Assembly: GCA_964472305.1 (NCBI GenBank)
Contig: CAYYJR010000033.1
Coordinates: 1-26,560, forward strand
DNA: 26,560 nt
From: CAYYJR01 sp964472305
Lineage (GTDB): Bacteria; Armatimonadota; Hebobacteria; CAIYQO01
Reading direction: 5' to 3'
Position numbers and translations under genes: made by a program. Below are positions 15,801 to 22,760 of the stretch, piece by piece. The notes beneath the pieces are model-generated. The model made no database searches. It was not told where the DNA came from and saw nothing but the letters and a program-made list of their open reading frames with translations. Every line of letters begins with the position of its first letter. Position 1 is the first letter of the stretch.

Positions 15801-16052
15801 CAGCAGCCAGCACACCGGCACCAGCGGAATGCTAAGATATTCGATCTTCACCAGCAGCAGCTTGGTGGACAGTTGCGTGCTGGAGAGTTCGAGAAGGTAG
15901 GACAGCGTCCATTCGAGGAGCAACAGGCAGAGCACCGCGGCGGATGCCGCACCCGGCGCCGGGCGACGCTGCCAGGAAGCCCAGGCAAGTCCCACCAGCA
16001 GTGTGACGGAGCAAAGCAACGGAAACATAAACGGTATGACTTGCCAGTGCAA
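12840..16052 (-). CDS. 7TM-PAS-GAF-PAS-GGDEF-EAL cyclic-di-GMP signalling protein
   Basis: A TTG start at 16052 is proposed. GGGAG lies 7 nt upstream, and the product then begins MHWQVIPFMFPLL, matching the N-terminus of histidine-kinase-type 7TM sensor regions; the frame is open further but reads as non-coding. The 1070 residues form seven spans (1-230), PAS (235-345), a GAF-like domain (355-500), PAS (505-625), GGDEF (630-795) and EAL (805-1060). The cyclase motif is AGDEF (712-716) rather than GGDEF, with an RxxD inhibitory site at 703-706. The EAL side keeps Glu842-Ala-Leu, an Asn in VNISPRQF, ELEITES, DDFG and AEC-VE. The phosphodiesterase is probably active; the cyclase may be weak or a GTP-sensing module. 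It probably links a membrane or redox/ligand signal to c-di-GMP level. Confidence 0.93.
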   Translation of the reverse strand: MHWQVIPFMFPLLCSVTLLVGLAWASWQRRPAPGAASAAVLCLLLLEWTLSYLLELSSTQLSTKLLLVKIEYLSIPLVPVCWLLFIGQFNGWDLRQRRILLLFVIPLLTTVLMWTNEWHHLLYRKAWLTDAHAYYMLTVTHGPWYWLLVAYSYILVTAGILLCLQGMLRPLFIYRRQATILLGGAIVPWVCNLLFVFGLNPVKPFDLTTLGFTFTALSMVFGLWRFRLFDIMPIARSAVIEGMRDAVFVLDDKRRIIDLNHMAQRVIGLRASQVIGKPAEVTLGSLQEMISAADGLSEHRFEVMLARNGMRRSFDVRMSALMQREHEVQGFLIVMHDITELKRAEERLARLNECLSSLGADAPANIDRLTELCGELIGAECALYYRMSHDTIIAVGQWRMPDDFLERENTEGHLCRDITRRGSELVVLRNLRQSDYAHLDSNVEKYTLQTCIGKPVTARGVDKGSLCVFFQCDYLPSADDTRVLGIIASAIGAEEERLDSDAVIKESEARYRLLFNTMCEGFLLGSLVYKQCEPIDFRIIDVNPTSEHLIGLPRAELCGRLLSEVFPHLDASWLRALAQVDHTGAPANFQHFVHALHKYLDVSVYRPQTEMLALLLYDITERKTAEERLNYLAYYDELTDLPNRFLFGDRLNQALSYANRKNNSLAVLFLDLDRFKEVNDSLGHEAGDSLLRQVAIRLKDAIRESDTVARLAGDEFVFILPDLVTPTVDNARVMADRILAAFTHPFLVEEHELFLTPSLGIALAPSDGQFADVLMRHADMAMYRAKEHGGNTYCFFAAEMSDTLSTRIHLAHDLHKALERNEFELYYQPQADVLTGETTSIEALLRWHHPTQGLVLPMQFIPVAEETGRIEAIGEWVLHTACHQTRDWQQRFGRNLRVAVNISPRQFERDNFVRVVDRALRDSQLAPEFLELEITESIAMRNTEYTIAMLHQLRALGVRIAIDDFGVGHCSFGYLKRFPIDTLKIDWAFVRDIHTDADNAAIVQAITVLGRALNLNLIAECVEHSEQLEVLRAQGCSNYQGYLLSVPLPGADFDRFMHAMLDRDKLPLVL

Positions 16053-16104
16053 TGCCACTCTCCCGGCACGACCGCGACAGGTACAACAAATGGACTCTGT
16101 TATC

Positions 16105-16133
16105 AGTATATTCCAGCTTTTGCGAGCGGAATA
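16105..16133 (-). promoter_or_regulatory. Possible promoter/operator of the GGDEF-EAL gene
   Basis: On the minus strand TATACT (plus 16105-16110, 5 of 6) would start a transcript about 46 nt before the TTG start. No strong -35 is visible. A TATTCC/GGAATA inverted repeat (16109-16114 and 16128-16133, 13 bp spacer) overlaps the -10 and could be an operator. Confidence 0.35.
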
Positions 16134-16288
16134 CCATACGGAACGCAATGAATTGCCCGCCGACGGATATTTGCCGTTCCCGCGCACCTCGACCAGACTG
16201 CCGCGCTTCCGAGGAAAGGGGCAACCGGTGGTATGTCCTTCCCCTCGCTGCCGAAAGCCCACGCGCACGGCATCGTGGATGTTTCCTG

Positions 16289-16318
16289 TTGAACACAGCA
16301 GTAGATTCGGACTATAAT
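16289..16318 (+). promoter_or_regulatory. Strong predicted promoter of the GGDEF/HD-GYP operon
   Basis: TTGAAC at 16289-16294 (5 of 6) and a perfect TATAAT at 16313-16318 are 18 bp apart. The transcript would start near 16325, about 83 nt before ATG 16408. Confidence 0.65.
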
Positions 16319-16407
16319 ATGGAATATATGACAAACATCATTTGCCAGGTGCAGGACTCCCCCTGACGGCGCCGGTGCGCCACGCCTGGCGGAATGGCAG
16401 ACGCGGC

Positions 16408-17760
16408 ATGATTCGAATCACTCGCACCGTCTTCGCGGATTTGGCCATCTGGATGATCGCGTTCGGGGTGCTGGTCGGCCTGGCCCTGCCCTTTTTCGTG
16501 ATCTACGTTGGCGTGCCCCATGAAATCGTGCTGACCGGATGGTTCTTTTCCGCCACCATCCTGGCGGGCATTATCATCGGCGCGGTGAGCTTTTTCCTGG
16601 TGAAGGGGGTGGTGGGCACGCGCCTGCGCCTGCTCGCTGACCGTATGCGCTACGTGGAAACCCAGCTCGAACGCTTCTCCCAGCTTGACGCGACCGCGCA
16701 ATATGCTCCGGTGACCTGTTTTGTCGAGGAAGAATCCGAGGATGAAATCGGCGAAAGCGCGGAAGCGTTCAACAACCTGGTGTCGGCGCTGGCTTCGTCG
16801 CTGCACACCGAGGCGGTGATCCGCGCCTTCTCCGAAACCCTCTCCAGCCATCTCGACGTCAAGACGATTGCCCACCAGGCGTTGCATCAATTGATTCAAC
16901 TCATTACCGCTGACGCGGGGGCGATTCTGGTGGAATCAAACGGCGAGTTGAAGCTGCTAACCGCCTTCGGCCTGGCGTCGGAGATGAATCTGACCGCCAA
17001 CGAGCGCATCCGGTATGCCATGCGCACCGGCGAGCGCCAACGCATCGGGCTGCCCGAGGACATCGTGCTGGAAGGCGTCGTCACCACTTTCCAGCCGCGC
17101 GAGGTGATTATCGAGCCGATCCTGTATAAGCAGGTACCGCTGGGCGTGATCGTGCTGGCGGGTTCGCATGAGTTCGACACGCATATTGACCGCAACATCG
17201 ACCTGCTTCGCCACGGATTGGCGCTGGCGCTGAACAACGCCGTCATCCACGAACGCCTGCAGCACCTGGCGGCGCTGGACCCGTTAACCGGGGCGTATAA
17301 CCGCCGCTTCGGATTGGCGCGCCTCCACGAGGAATATGGACGTGCCGTGCGCTCCGGCACCCCGTTGGGACTGATGATCTTCGATATCGACCACTTCAAG
17401 GACGTGAACGACACCTACGGCCATCTGGTCGGCGACCGGGTGCTGGTGAAAATCAGCCAGGTCGCACGTTCCGCCATCCGCGAAGGCGATATCATGTTGC
17501 GCTATGGCGGTGAAGAATTCTTGATCGTGCTGCCGTCAGCGTCGAAGACCGATATGCACCGGTTGAGCGAGCGCATCCGGCGGCTGGTGGAGGATACCAG
17601 CGTGACGGAGGACGAGCAGACGGTGCGCGTCACGATCAGTGTGGGCAGTACCAGCTTCCCCCACCCCGATATCGCCAACGAGGAGGCATTGATCAAGCGC
17701 GCGGATGAAGCACTTTACCAGGCCAAGCAGACGGGCCGCAATCGGGTGGCAACGATCTGA
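16408..17760 (+). CDS. Membrane GAF-GGDEF diguanylate cyclase
   Basis: 450 residues from ATG 16408; an in-frame TTG at 16342 would add 22 residues unlike a membrane N-terminus. Two spans (about 10-34 and 42-68) are followed by a coiled or HAMP-like stretch (70-130), a GAF domain (about 135-285) and a GGDEF domain (288-450). The active-site motif is an intact GGEEF at 367-371, with the DIDHFK.VND metal/nucleotide segment at 326-335 and an RxxD inhibitory site at 358-361 exactly five residues before the motif. It should make c-di-GMP from two GTP and be product-inhibited. It is followed 89 bp later on the same strand by a GAF-HD-GYP phosphodiesterase, a synthesis/breakdown pair likely sharing the promoter at 16289. 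Confidence 0.94.
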   Translation: MIRITRTVFADLAIWMIAFGVLVGLALPFFVIYVGVPHEIVLTGWFFSATILAGIIIGAVSFFLVKGVVGTRLRLLADRMRYVETQLERFSQLDATAQYAPVTCFVEEESEDEIGESAEAFNNLVSALASSLHTEAVIRAFSETLSSHLDVKTIAHQALHQLIQLITADAGAILVESNGELKLLTAFGLASEMNLTANERIRYAMRTGERQRIGLPEDIVLEGVVTTFQPREVIIEPILYKQVPLGVIVLAGSHEFDTHIDRNIDLLRHGLALALNNAVIHERLQHLAALDPLTGAYNRRFGLARLHEEYGRAVRSGTPLGLMIFDIDHFKDVNDTYGHLVGDRVLVKISQVARSAIREGDIMLRYGGEEFLIVLPSASKTDMHRLSERIRRLVEDTSVTEDEQTVRVTISVGSTSFPHPDIANEEALIKRADEALYQAKQTGRNRVATI

Positions 17761-17849
17761 GCCTTCCCTCTTCACGACTGGCGCCGGATAGAGTACCATA
17801 GAGTGAATGAGTGTTCACCATCCTATCGCTTGCCCAAAGGATTGTCGTT

Positions 17850-19067
17850 ATGTCCGATGAAGAGACGAAACTGCTGCAGGTTGTCGCCCTCACTGAGGCG
17901 CTGGCCGAGATCAACGACCTGGACTTGCTGTTGGAGAAGATCCTCACCACCGCTCGCCAGGTGGTGCATGCCGATGCGGGCTCCATCTACCTCATCGATG
18001 GCCAATCGCTGACGTTCAGCCACACACAGAACGCCACGCTCAGCAAGCGGCTGCAGCCGGGGGAGAAGCTGGTCTACACCACCTTCACCGTGCCCATCAA
18101 CGCCAATAGCATCGCCGGCTACGTGGCGCTCACCGGCACCGCGCTGAACATCGCCGACGCCTACCAACTGCCGGTGGATGTTCCATACCGCTTCAGCATC
18201 GACTACGACAAAGTGGCGCAGTACCGCACCACCAGCGTGCTCACCCTGCCGCTGCATACCAGCCGTGGTAAAATCGTGGGGGTGCTGCAGTTGATTAACG
18301 CGCTGGACGCACGTGGCGAGGTGATGCCCTTCACCGTGGATGACGAGCGCCTGGCCGTCTATTTTGCCAGCAACAGTGCCATCGCGGTGGAGCGCACGCA
18401 GATGACGCGCGCGTTGATTCTGCGCATGATCGCCATGGCGGAGATGCGCGATCCCAAAGAGACCGGCCCGCACGTCAACCGCGTGGCCGCCTATGCCGTG
18501 GAGATCTACGAGCGCTGGGCGCAAAAACAGGGGGTGCCGGAGGCGACCGTCGACCACCAGCGCGACGTGCTGCGCATGGCGGCGATGTTGCACGATGTGG
18601 GCAAGGTGGCCATCTCCGACGCGATCCTGAAAAAGCCCGGTTCCTTCACGCCGGAAGAATACGCGATCATGAAGCAACACACCTACCTGGGCGCACAACT
18701 GTTCATCGGCTCGGCTTCGGAACTGGACGAAGCAGCGGCGCAGGTGGCGTTGAACCACCACGAGAACTGGGACGGCAGCGGCTACCCCGGCTGTGTGGAC
18801 GTGGCCTCCGGCTGCCCAGTCAGTGAGACCGCTCGCAAACAGGGTGAAGAGATTCCGCTGTTCGGCCGCGTGGTGGCCGCGGCGGACGTCTATGATGCCT
18901 TGCGCTCCAAGCGCGTCTACAAAGGCCCGATGGGCGAACAGGAAGCGCTGGAAATTATCAATAATGACGCCGGGCGCAAGTTCGACCCCGCCATCGTGGA
19001 AGCGCTGATCGCCGCCATGGACAGCATCCGCGCCATCGAAGCCCGCTATCCCGACGCGGAGGCATGA
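17850..19067 (+). CDS. GAF-HD-GYP cyclic-di-GMP phosphodiesterase
   Basis: ATG 17850 follows AAAGGA by 8 nt; an upstream GTG in frame has no such site. The 405-residue soluble protein has an N-terminal GAF domain (about 15-182) and an HD-GYP domain (185-395). Key residues are HDVGK (His248-Asp249), His303-His304 in NHHENWDGSGYP, and GYP at 311-313, all intact. A 25-residue insertion with two cysteines (315-335) follows the GYP motif; most family members have only a few residues there. The gene lies downstream of the cyclase in the same direction, so the pair may set c-di-GMP in opposite directions under different GAF ligands. It ends 35 bp from the convergent ychF gene. Confidence 0.94.
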   Translation: MSDEETKLLQVVALTEALAEINDLDLLLEKILTTARQVVHADAGSIYLIDGQSLTFSHTQNATLSKRLQPGEKLVYTTFTVPINANSIAGYVALTGTALNIADAYQLPVDVPYRFSIDYDKVAQYRTTSVLTLPLHTSRGKIVGVLQLINALDARGEVMPFTVDDERLAVYFASNSAIAVERTQMTRALILRMIAMAEMRDPKETGPHVNRVAAYAVEIYERWAQKQGVPEATVDHQRDVLRMAAMLHDVGKVAISDAILKKPGSFTPEEYAIMKQHTYLGAQLFIGSASELDEAAAQVALNHHENWDGSGYPGCVDVASGCPVSETARKQGEEIPLFGRVVAAADVYDALRSKRVYKGPMGEQEALEIINNDAGRKFDPAIVEALIAAMDSIRAIEARYPDAEA

Positions 19068-19102
19068 TACGCGGCGGCGTCACCGCTGGCAAAGAAGAAC
19101 CC

Positions 19103-20206
19103 TTACACGTTGAAGCGGATATTCAATATCTCGCCGTCTTCCACTACGTGCGTTTTCCCTTCCAGGCGGAAAAGGCCGGCTTCCTTGACCGCTTGTTCAC
19201 TGCCCAGGCGGTAAAGGTCGTCGTAACGGAACGCTTCCGCGCGGATGAAGCCGCGCTCCAGGTCTGAGTGAATGCGGCCGGCGGCGGTGGGAGCGGTGTC
19301 ACCGCGCTTCGTCGTCCACGCCCGGCATTCGTCCTCACCCACGGTGAAGAACGCGATCACACTCAACACATAATAACAGGTACGAATCAGGCGGTGGGCG
19401 GCAGGCTCGGCGATCTCCAGCGCGGTCAGGAAATCATTCACTTCCTCTTCCGGCAACTGGGCAATCTCTTCTTCCAGTTTTCCCTGGAAGGCGATCGATG
19501 GGTTGCCGTCGATGAGCAAGACGCCGTCGCGCTCCTCTACCGTCATGCCGGGCAGCATCGCCGGGGTGAAACCCTGCCCCTCGCCCAGGTTGATGGCATA
19601 CACGATGGGTTTGGCGGTGAGGAAGGTATAGCCGCGCAGCATGCGCTCTTCCTCGTCAGTGAGCTCCATCCCGCGCAGCGGTTGCTCGCTCTCCAACCGC
19701 TCCTGCAGCCGTAGCATCACTTTCAGCTCTTTTTCCGCGTCGGCACGGTTGCGATTTTTGCTGATGTCCTCGCGCAGGCGCTCCACGCGCTTCTCCACCA
19801 CGCCCAGGTCGCCCAGCAGCAACTCGGTCTCCACGATATGCAGGTCGCGCGCGGGATCTACCGATTCCATTGGATGCGGCACGGCCTCGTCGTCAAAAAC
19901 GCGCACCACGTGCACCAGTGCGTCAACCGCGCGCAGTTGCGCCAGAAACTGCCCGCTGAAGGCATCTTTCTTCGTCGCCCCCTGCACCAATCCCGCCACG
20001 TCGACGAAATTCACGGTCGCGGCGATGGTGCGCTTGGGTTTGTACTGCGCCGATAGCCATGCCAGACGCGGGTCGGGCACCGACGCCACGCCGATGTTCG
20101 GCGCGTTACTCGTCGAGAAGCCGCCCGTCTTCGCGGTGTTGCGCGTGACAATATTGAAGAGGGTGGTTTTCCCCACGCTGGGAAGTCCGATAATGCCAAT
20201 TTCCAT
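19103..20206 (-). CDS. ychF: Ribosome-associated ATPase YchF (Obg/OLA1 family)
   Basis: A 367-residue TRAFAC P-loop ATPase of normal length. The Walker A is GLPSVGKTT (7-15), and switch II is DVAG (69-72). The base-specificity motif is NLGE instead of NKxD, which is why YchF prefers ATP to GTP. A helical domain (about 120-190) and a C-terminal TGS domain (about 283-366) follow. YchF binds the ribosome and affects translation and stress response. No Shine-Dalgarno site precedes the ATG; an extended -10 box ends 8 nt upstream, suggesting a leaderless message. It is divergent from purN, a common housekeeping setting. Confidence 0.96.
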   Translation of the reverse strand: MEIGIIGLPSVGKTTLFNIVTRNTAKTGGFSTSNAPNIGVASVPDPRLAWLSAQYKPKRTIAATVNFVDVAGLVQGATKKDAFSGQFLAQLRAVDALVHVVRVFDDEAVPHPMESVDPARDLHIVETELLLGDLGVVEKRVERLREDISKNRNRADAEKELKVMLRLQERLESEQPLRGMELTDEEERMLRGYTFLTAKPIVYAINLGEGQGFTPAMLPGMTVEERDGVLLIDGNPSIAFQGKLEEEIAQLPEEEVNDFLTALEIAEPAAHRLIRTCYYVLSVIAFFTVGEDECRAWTTKRGDTAPTAAGRIHSDLERGFIRAEAFRYDDLYRLGSEQAVKEAGLFRLEGKTHVVEDGEILNIRFNV

Positions 20207-20214
20207 AACGCGCT

Positions 20215-20243
20215 ATTCTATCATGCGCGGGGAACGGGGTCCA
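20215..20243 (-). promoter_or_regulatory. Promoter of ychF, extended -10, probably leaderless
   Basis: On the minus strand TGA-TAGAAT (plus 20215-20223; hexamer 5 of 6 with TGn extension) is preceded after 17 bp by TGGACC (20238-20243, 4 of 6). The hexamer ends 8 nt before the ATG, so transcription should start at or within 2 nt of it. Confidence 0.6.
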
Positions 20244-20295
20244 GCAGGCGCGCGCACTTGACAAGCCTGCGGCAGTTCTGCGACTCTTGTAGCGA

Positions 20296-20314
20296 CGGCG
20301 GCGACAGCCCGCCG
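20296..20314. repeat. GC-rich palindrome in the purN leader, possible dispersed repeat
   Basis: CGGCGG and CCGCCG arms surround a CGACAGC loop, 10 bp before the purN Shine-Dalgarno site. The surrounding string (TTGTAGCGACGG...GCCCGCCG) is of a kind I recall recurring between genes in environmental genomes. It may also act as a leader hairpin or as an attenuator-like element for purN. Confidence 0.35.
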
Positions 20315-20332
20315 CGCGACGGAGGAACGGGG

Positions 20333-20980
20333 ATGAGCGAGCAACCGGTGCGCATCGGAGTGCTGGCCTCGGGTGGCGGGTCGAACATGCAGGCCCTCAT
20401 GGACGCCATTGACGCGGGCACCATTCATGGCCGCATCGTGCTGGTGATCAGCGATCAGCCGAGGGCCTTCGCGGTGGAGCGCGCGCGCTGCGCCGGCATC
20501 GACACCGCGCTCATCATGCCGGGGCAGTTCGACTCACGCGACGCGTTCAGCCGCGCGCTGGCACAGCGCCTGCATCAGGCGGAGGTCGGCCTGGTGGTAA
20601 TGGCCGGCTTCATGCGCGTGGTCACCCGCGAGCTGATCGCCCCCTTCGCCGGACGCATTCTCAACATCCACCCCGCCCTCATCCCCAGCTTCTGCGGTCC
20701 CGGCTTTTACGGGCACCATGTGCACGAAGCGGCGTTGCATTATGGCGTGAAGGTGAGCGGATGCACGGTGCATTTTGTGGAAGAAGACGTGGATGCAGGC
20801 CCTATCGTGGTGCAACGCACCACGCCGGTGCGAGACGACGATACCCCGGAGACACTGGCCGCGCGGGTGCTGATCGAGGAACACCAGGCATTCACCGAGG
20901 CGGTGCGGTTGTTCTGCGCGGGACGCCTGCGCATCGACGGCCGCCTGGTGCGCGTGCTGCCAGAGCAGGTGACCGCGTAA
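20333..20980 (+). CDS. purN: Phosphoribosylglycinamide formyltransferase (GAR transformylase)
   Basis: 215 residues from ATG 20333, which follows GGAGGA; upstream in-frame codons have no such site. The enzyme transfers a formyl group from 10-formyl-THF to glycinamide ribonucleotide, step 3 of purine synthesis. The N-terminal GGGSNMQAL phosphate-binding segment (14-22) is present. Catalytic residues are seen as Asn111 and His113 in LNIHPALIPSF, and Asp154 in EEDVDAGPI; a MAGFMR motif lies at 90-95. The insertion at CGPGFYG replaces the usual FxGxxA segment. A TTGACA at 20258-20263 may be its -35 but has no good -10 partner. No other pur gene is in the window. Confidence 0.95.
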   Translation: MSEQPVRIGVLASGGGSNMQALMDAIDAGTIHGRIVLVISDQPRAFAVERARCAGIDTALIMPGQFDSRDAFSRALAQRLHQAEVGLVVMAGFMRVVTRELIAPFAGRILNIHPALIPSFCGPGFYGHHVHEAALHYGVKVSGCTVHFVEEDVDAGPIVVQRTTPVRDDDTPETLAARVLIEEHQAFTEAVRLFCAGRLRIDGRLVRVLPEQVTA

Positions 20981-21044
20981 CGCCTCCCTCGCCGCCGGCG
21001 ACTGACCGTGAAAAAGCGCAAAATCGGCCTTTCCCCCAACCGCA

Positions 21045-21084
21045 CCAACGCCCCGGGATCGATGACTCGTTCCCAGGGCGTTGG
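21045..21084. terminator. Hairpin between convergent purN and TPR genes
   Basis: CCAACGCCC (21045-21053) pairs with GGGCGTTGG (21076-21084). After a single C-A mismatch the stem continues with GGGA/TCCC around a 12-nt loop. It lies 64 bp after purN and 19 bp after the TPR gene on the other strand. No T-run is present on either side. Confidence 0.6.
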
Positions 21085-21103
21085 CGTTCACGCGGGCGCG
21101 CGC

Positions 21104-22726
21104 TTAGTTGACAATTTCGTTCAGGATCACCACCCGGGTGCCGGGGAACTGGTACCCACAAGGGAACGGCTTCTCCGACATCAGCTTGATGTAGAAAAAC
21201 GGCGTCTCATAGGAGGCCGCCACTCCGGTTCCCACCTGATCGGGACGATACCCTGATATACTGTGTTCCAGGCGAATCAGCGGATAGAAGTTATCCACGC
21301 CGCCGCCGACCTCTACCGGGAATTTCAACACCAGACCTTCTTTCAGGTCGAACCAGTCGTGCCATTTGAAGGTGCGCCCATTATTCTGCACCTCGTGTGG
21401 CTGGATGTTCAGGTTATTCACATTCGTTTTATTATTCGGCAGCGTGATCCAGATATGCCAGCGCGCGGTTGATTGAATGCGGATGGTGCAAATGCCCAGC
21501 GCGTTTTCCGTCTTTTCCCATGAGCGGGTGACGGTCAGGCTGTCGGGCGGAGACACCGTCTGCGTTTCTTCGGTAAACTTGTACCACCAGTCGCGCTGTA
21601 CGTTGCCCTTTGCGTCGGGTGCGGTGATCGTCGCGCGATAGGTTTTTTTGCCGCCTTCCTCGCTGGCCTTCATATTATCCGGCTCTTTGGCGACGGCGAT
21701 CTTCGGCACGATGCCCAGCGAACCGCTAAAGGGATCGTCTTTGCTCACCCATTCCAGCCGCACTAACACCGGCAGTTCGCGCGTCAGCTTCAGCTTCGAT
21801 TGCCCGTTCAGGTTGATCTGGTCGCCGAGGTAGGTCTCGTTCAGGGAGGGATTGACGCGAATATTTTTCGGCGGCGCCTGCAGCTTTTCGCCGATCAGCG
21901 CGCGCGCCTGCGACTGCAGATCGTACCACTCCTTCGGACTGCCGTCGATAATTTTGTATGCCAATGTGCGGCACAGTTGGTCATCGCCCAGCTTGCGCGC
22001 CCGTCGCGCGGCGTCCAGCGCACCCCACGCGAACTGTCCCCAGCCGAAATTATAACCGTTCAGCACGCTGCGGTAGGCGGCGAGGGCATTGTCGTCTTCG
22101 CCCAGCGCCTCGTAACACCAGCCTTCGCGGAAGGCCGCCAAGCCGCCTTGCTCGCTGACGCCGGCAATTTTCCGGTAGGCGGCATAATTGGGAATCGCCT
22201 CGCTGAAACGCTGCCCATCGCGCAGCCACTCACCCAGCGTCCAGTAGGCGCTGGCATCCCACTGCGTGCCGGGCAGCTTGGTGACGAGTTCGGTCAACGT
22301 GGAAATGCCCAGCGGGCGCGCGCCTTCACGATCGTGCAGCGACGCCTTATACCATAACGCACGGGCGGCGCGTTCCTTATTCGTGTCGGGGTATTTCTTC
22401 CGCCAGCGGTCACACGCGGTCAGGGCTTCCTGATAAATAGCTTTGCGCAACTCGGGATTGGGACGATACGAACGTGCGATTTCATAACAGCGCAAGTACG
22501 CTTCAAGTACATTGTTGTCATCGGGATTAGCCCGCACAAACTGGATCATGAAGGCACGCGCGTCGTCATATTCACGGCGTTCAAAATAGGAATTCGCCAT
22601 CCGCCATTGCACGCCCGGATCGACGTTGCCGCCGCCATTTTCATCTTCGTCATCGTCCGCCAGCGCCGGCAATACCAGGCAAAGCAGACAGACCGCCATC
22701 CATATCCACCGCCAGAGATGTCTCAT
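21104..22726 (-). CDS. Secreted TPR-repeat protein with C-terminal beta domain, last gene of exbBD operon
   Basis: ATG 22726 starts a 540-residue protein with a Sec signal peptide (Arg-rich start, hydrophobic 8-20, cut after ALA at 23) and an acidic mature N-terminus. Residues 35-290 are helical TPR-like repeats (recurring A..YR....Y/W and W..A..Y patterns). From about 300 on the protein is beta-rich with many Trp and Thr residues, of no family I recognise. A start at 22786 would overlap the upstream gene and lose the signal peptide. It is probably periplasmic. Position directly after exbB, exbD and the DUF4159 gene, 34 bp from the latter, suggests that it works with that energiser complex, possibly as a scaffold. 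Confidence 0.7.
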   Translation of the reverse strand: MRHLWRWIWMAVCLLCLVLPALADDDEDENGGGNVDPGVQWRMANSYFERREYDDARAFMIQFVRANPDDNNVLEAYLRCYEIARSYRPNPELRKAIYQEALTACDRWRKKYPDTNKERAARALWYKASLHDREGARPLGISTLTELVTKLPGTQWDASAYWTLGEWLRDGQRFSEAIPNYAAYRKIAGVSEQGGLAAFREGWCYEALGEDDNALAAYRSVLNGYNFGWGQFAWGALDAARRARKLGDDQLCRTLAYKIIDGSPKEWYDLQSQARALIGEKLQAPPKNIRVNPSLNETYLGDQINLNGQSKLKLTRELPVLVRLEWVSKDDPFSGSLGIVPKIAVAKEPDNMKASEEGGKKTYRATITAPDAKGNVQRDWWYKFTEETQTVSPPDSLTVTRSWEKTENALGICTIRIQSTARWHIWITLPNNKTNVNNLNIQPHEVQNNGRTFKWHDWFDLKEGLVLKFPVEVGGGVDNFYPLIRLEHSISGYRPDQVGTGVAASYETPFFYIKLMSEKPFPCGYQFPGTRVVILNEIVN

Positions 22727-22760
22727 GTCCGAACTCACTTTCACGCAGCGCGCGCCGCCA

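Noticed and set aside
16342..16407. TTG start adding 22 residues to the GAF-GGDEF cyclase
   Set aside because: The added residues are polar and Arg-rich with no ribosome site; ATG 16408 gives a normal membrane N-terminus.
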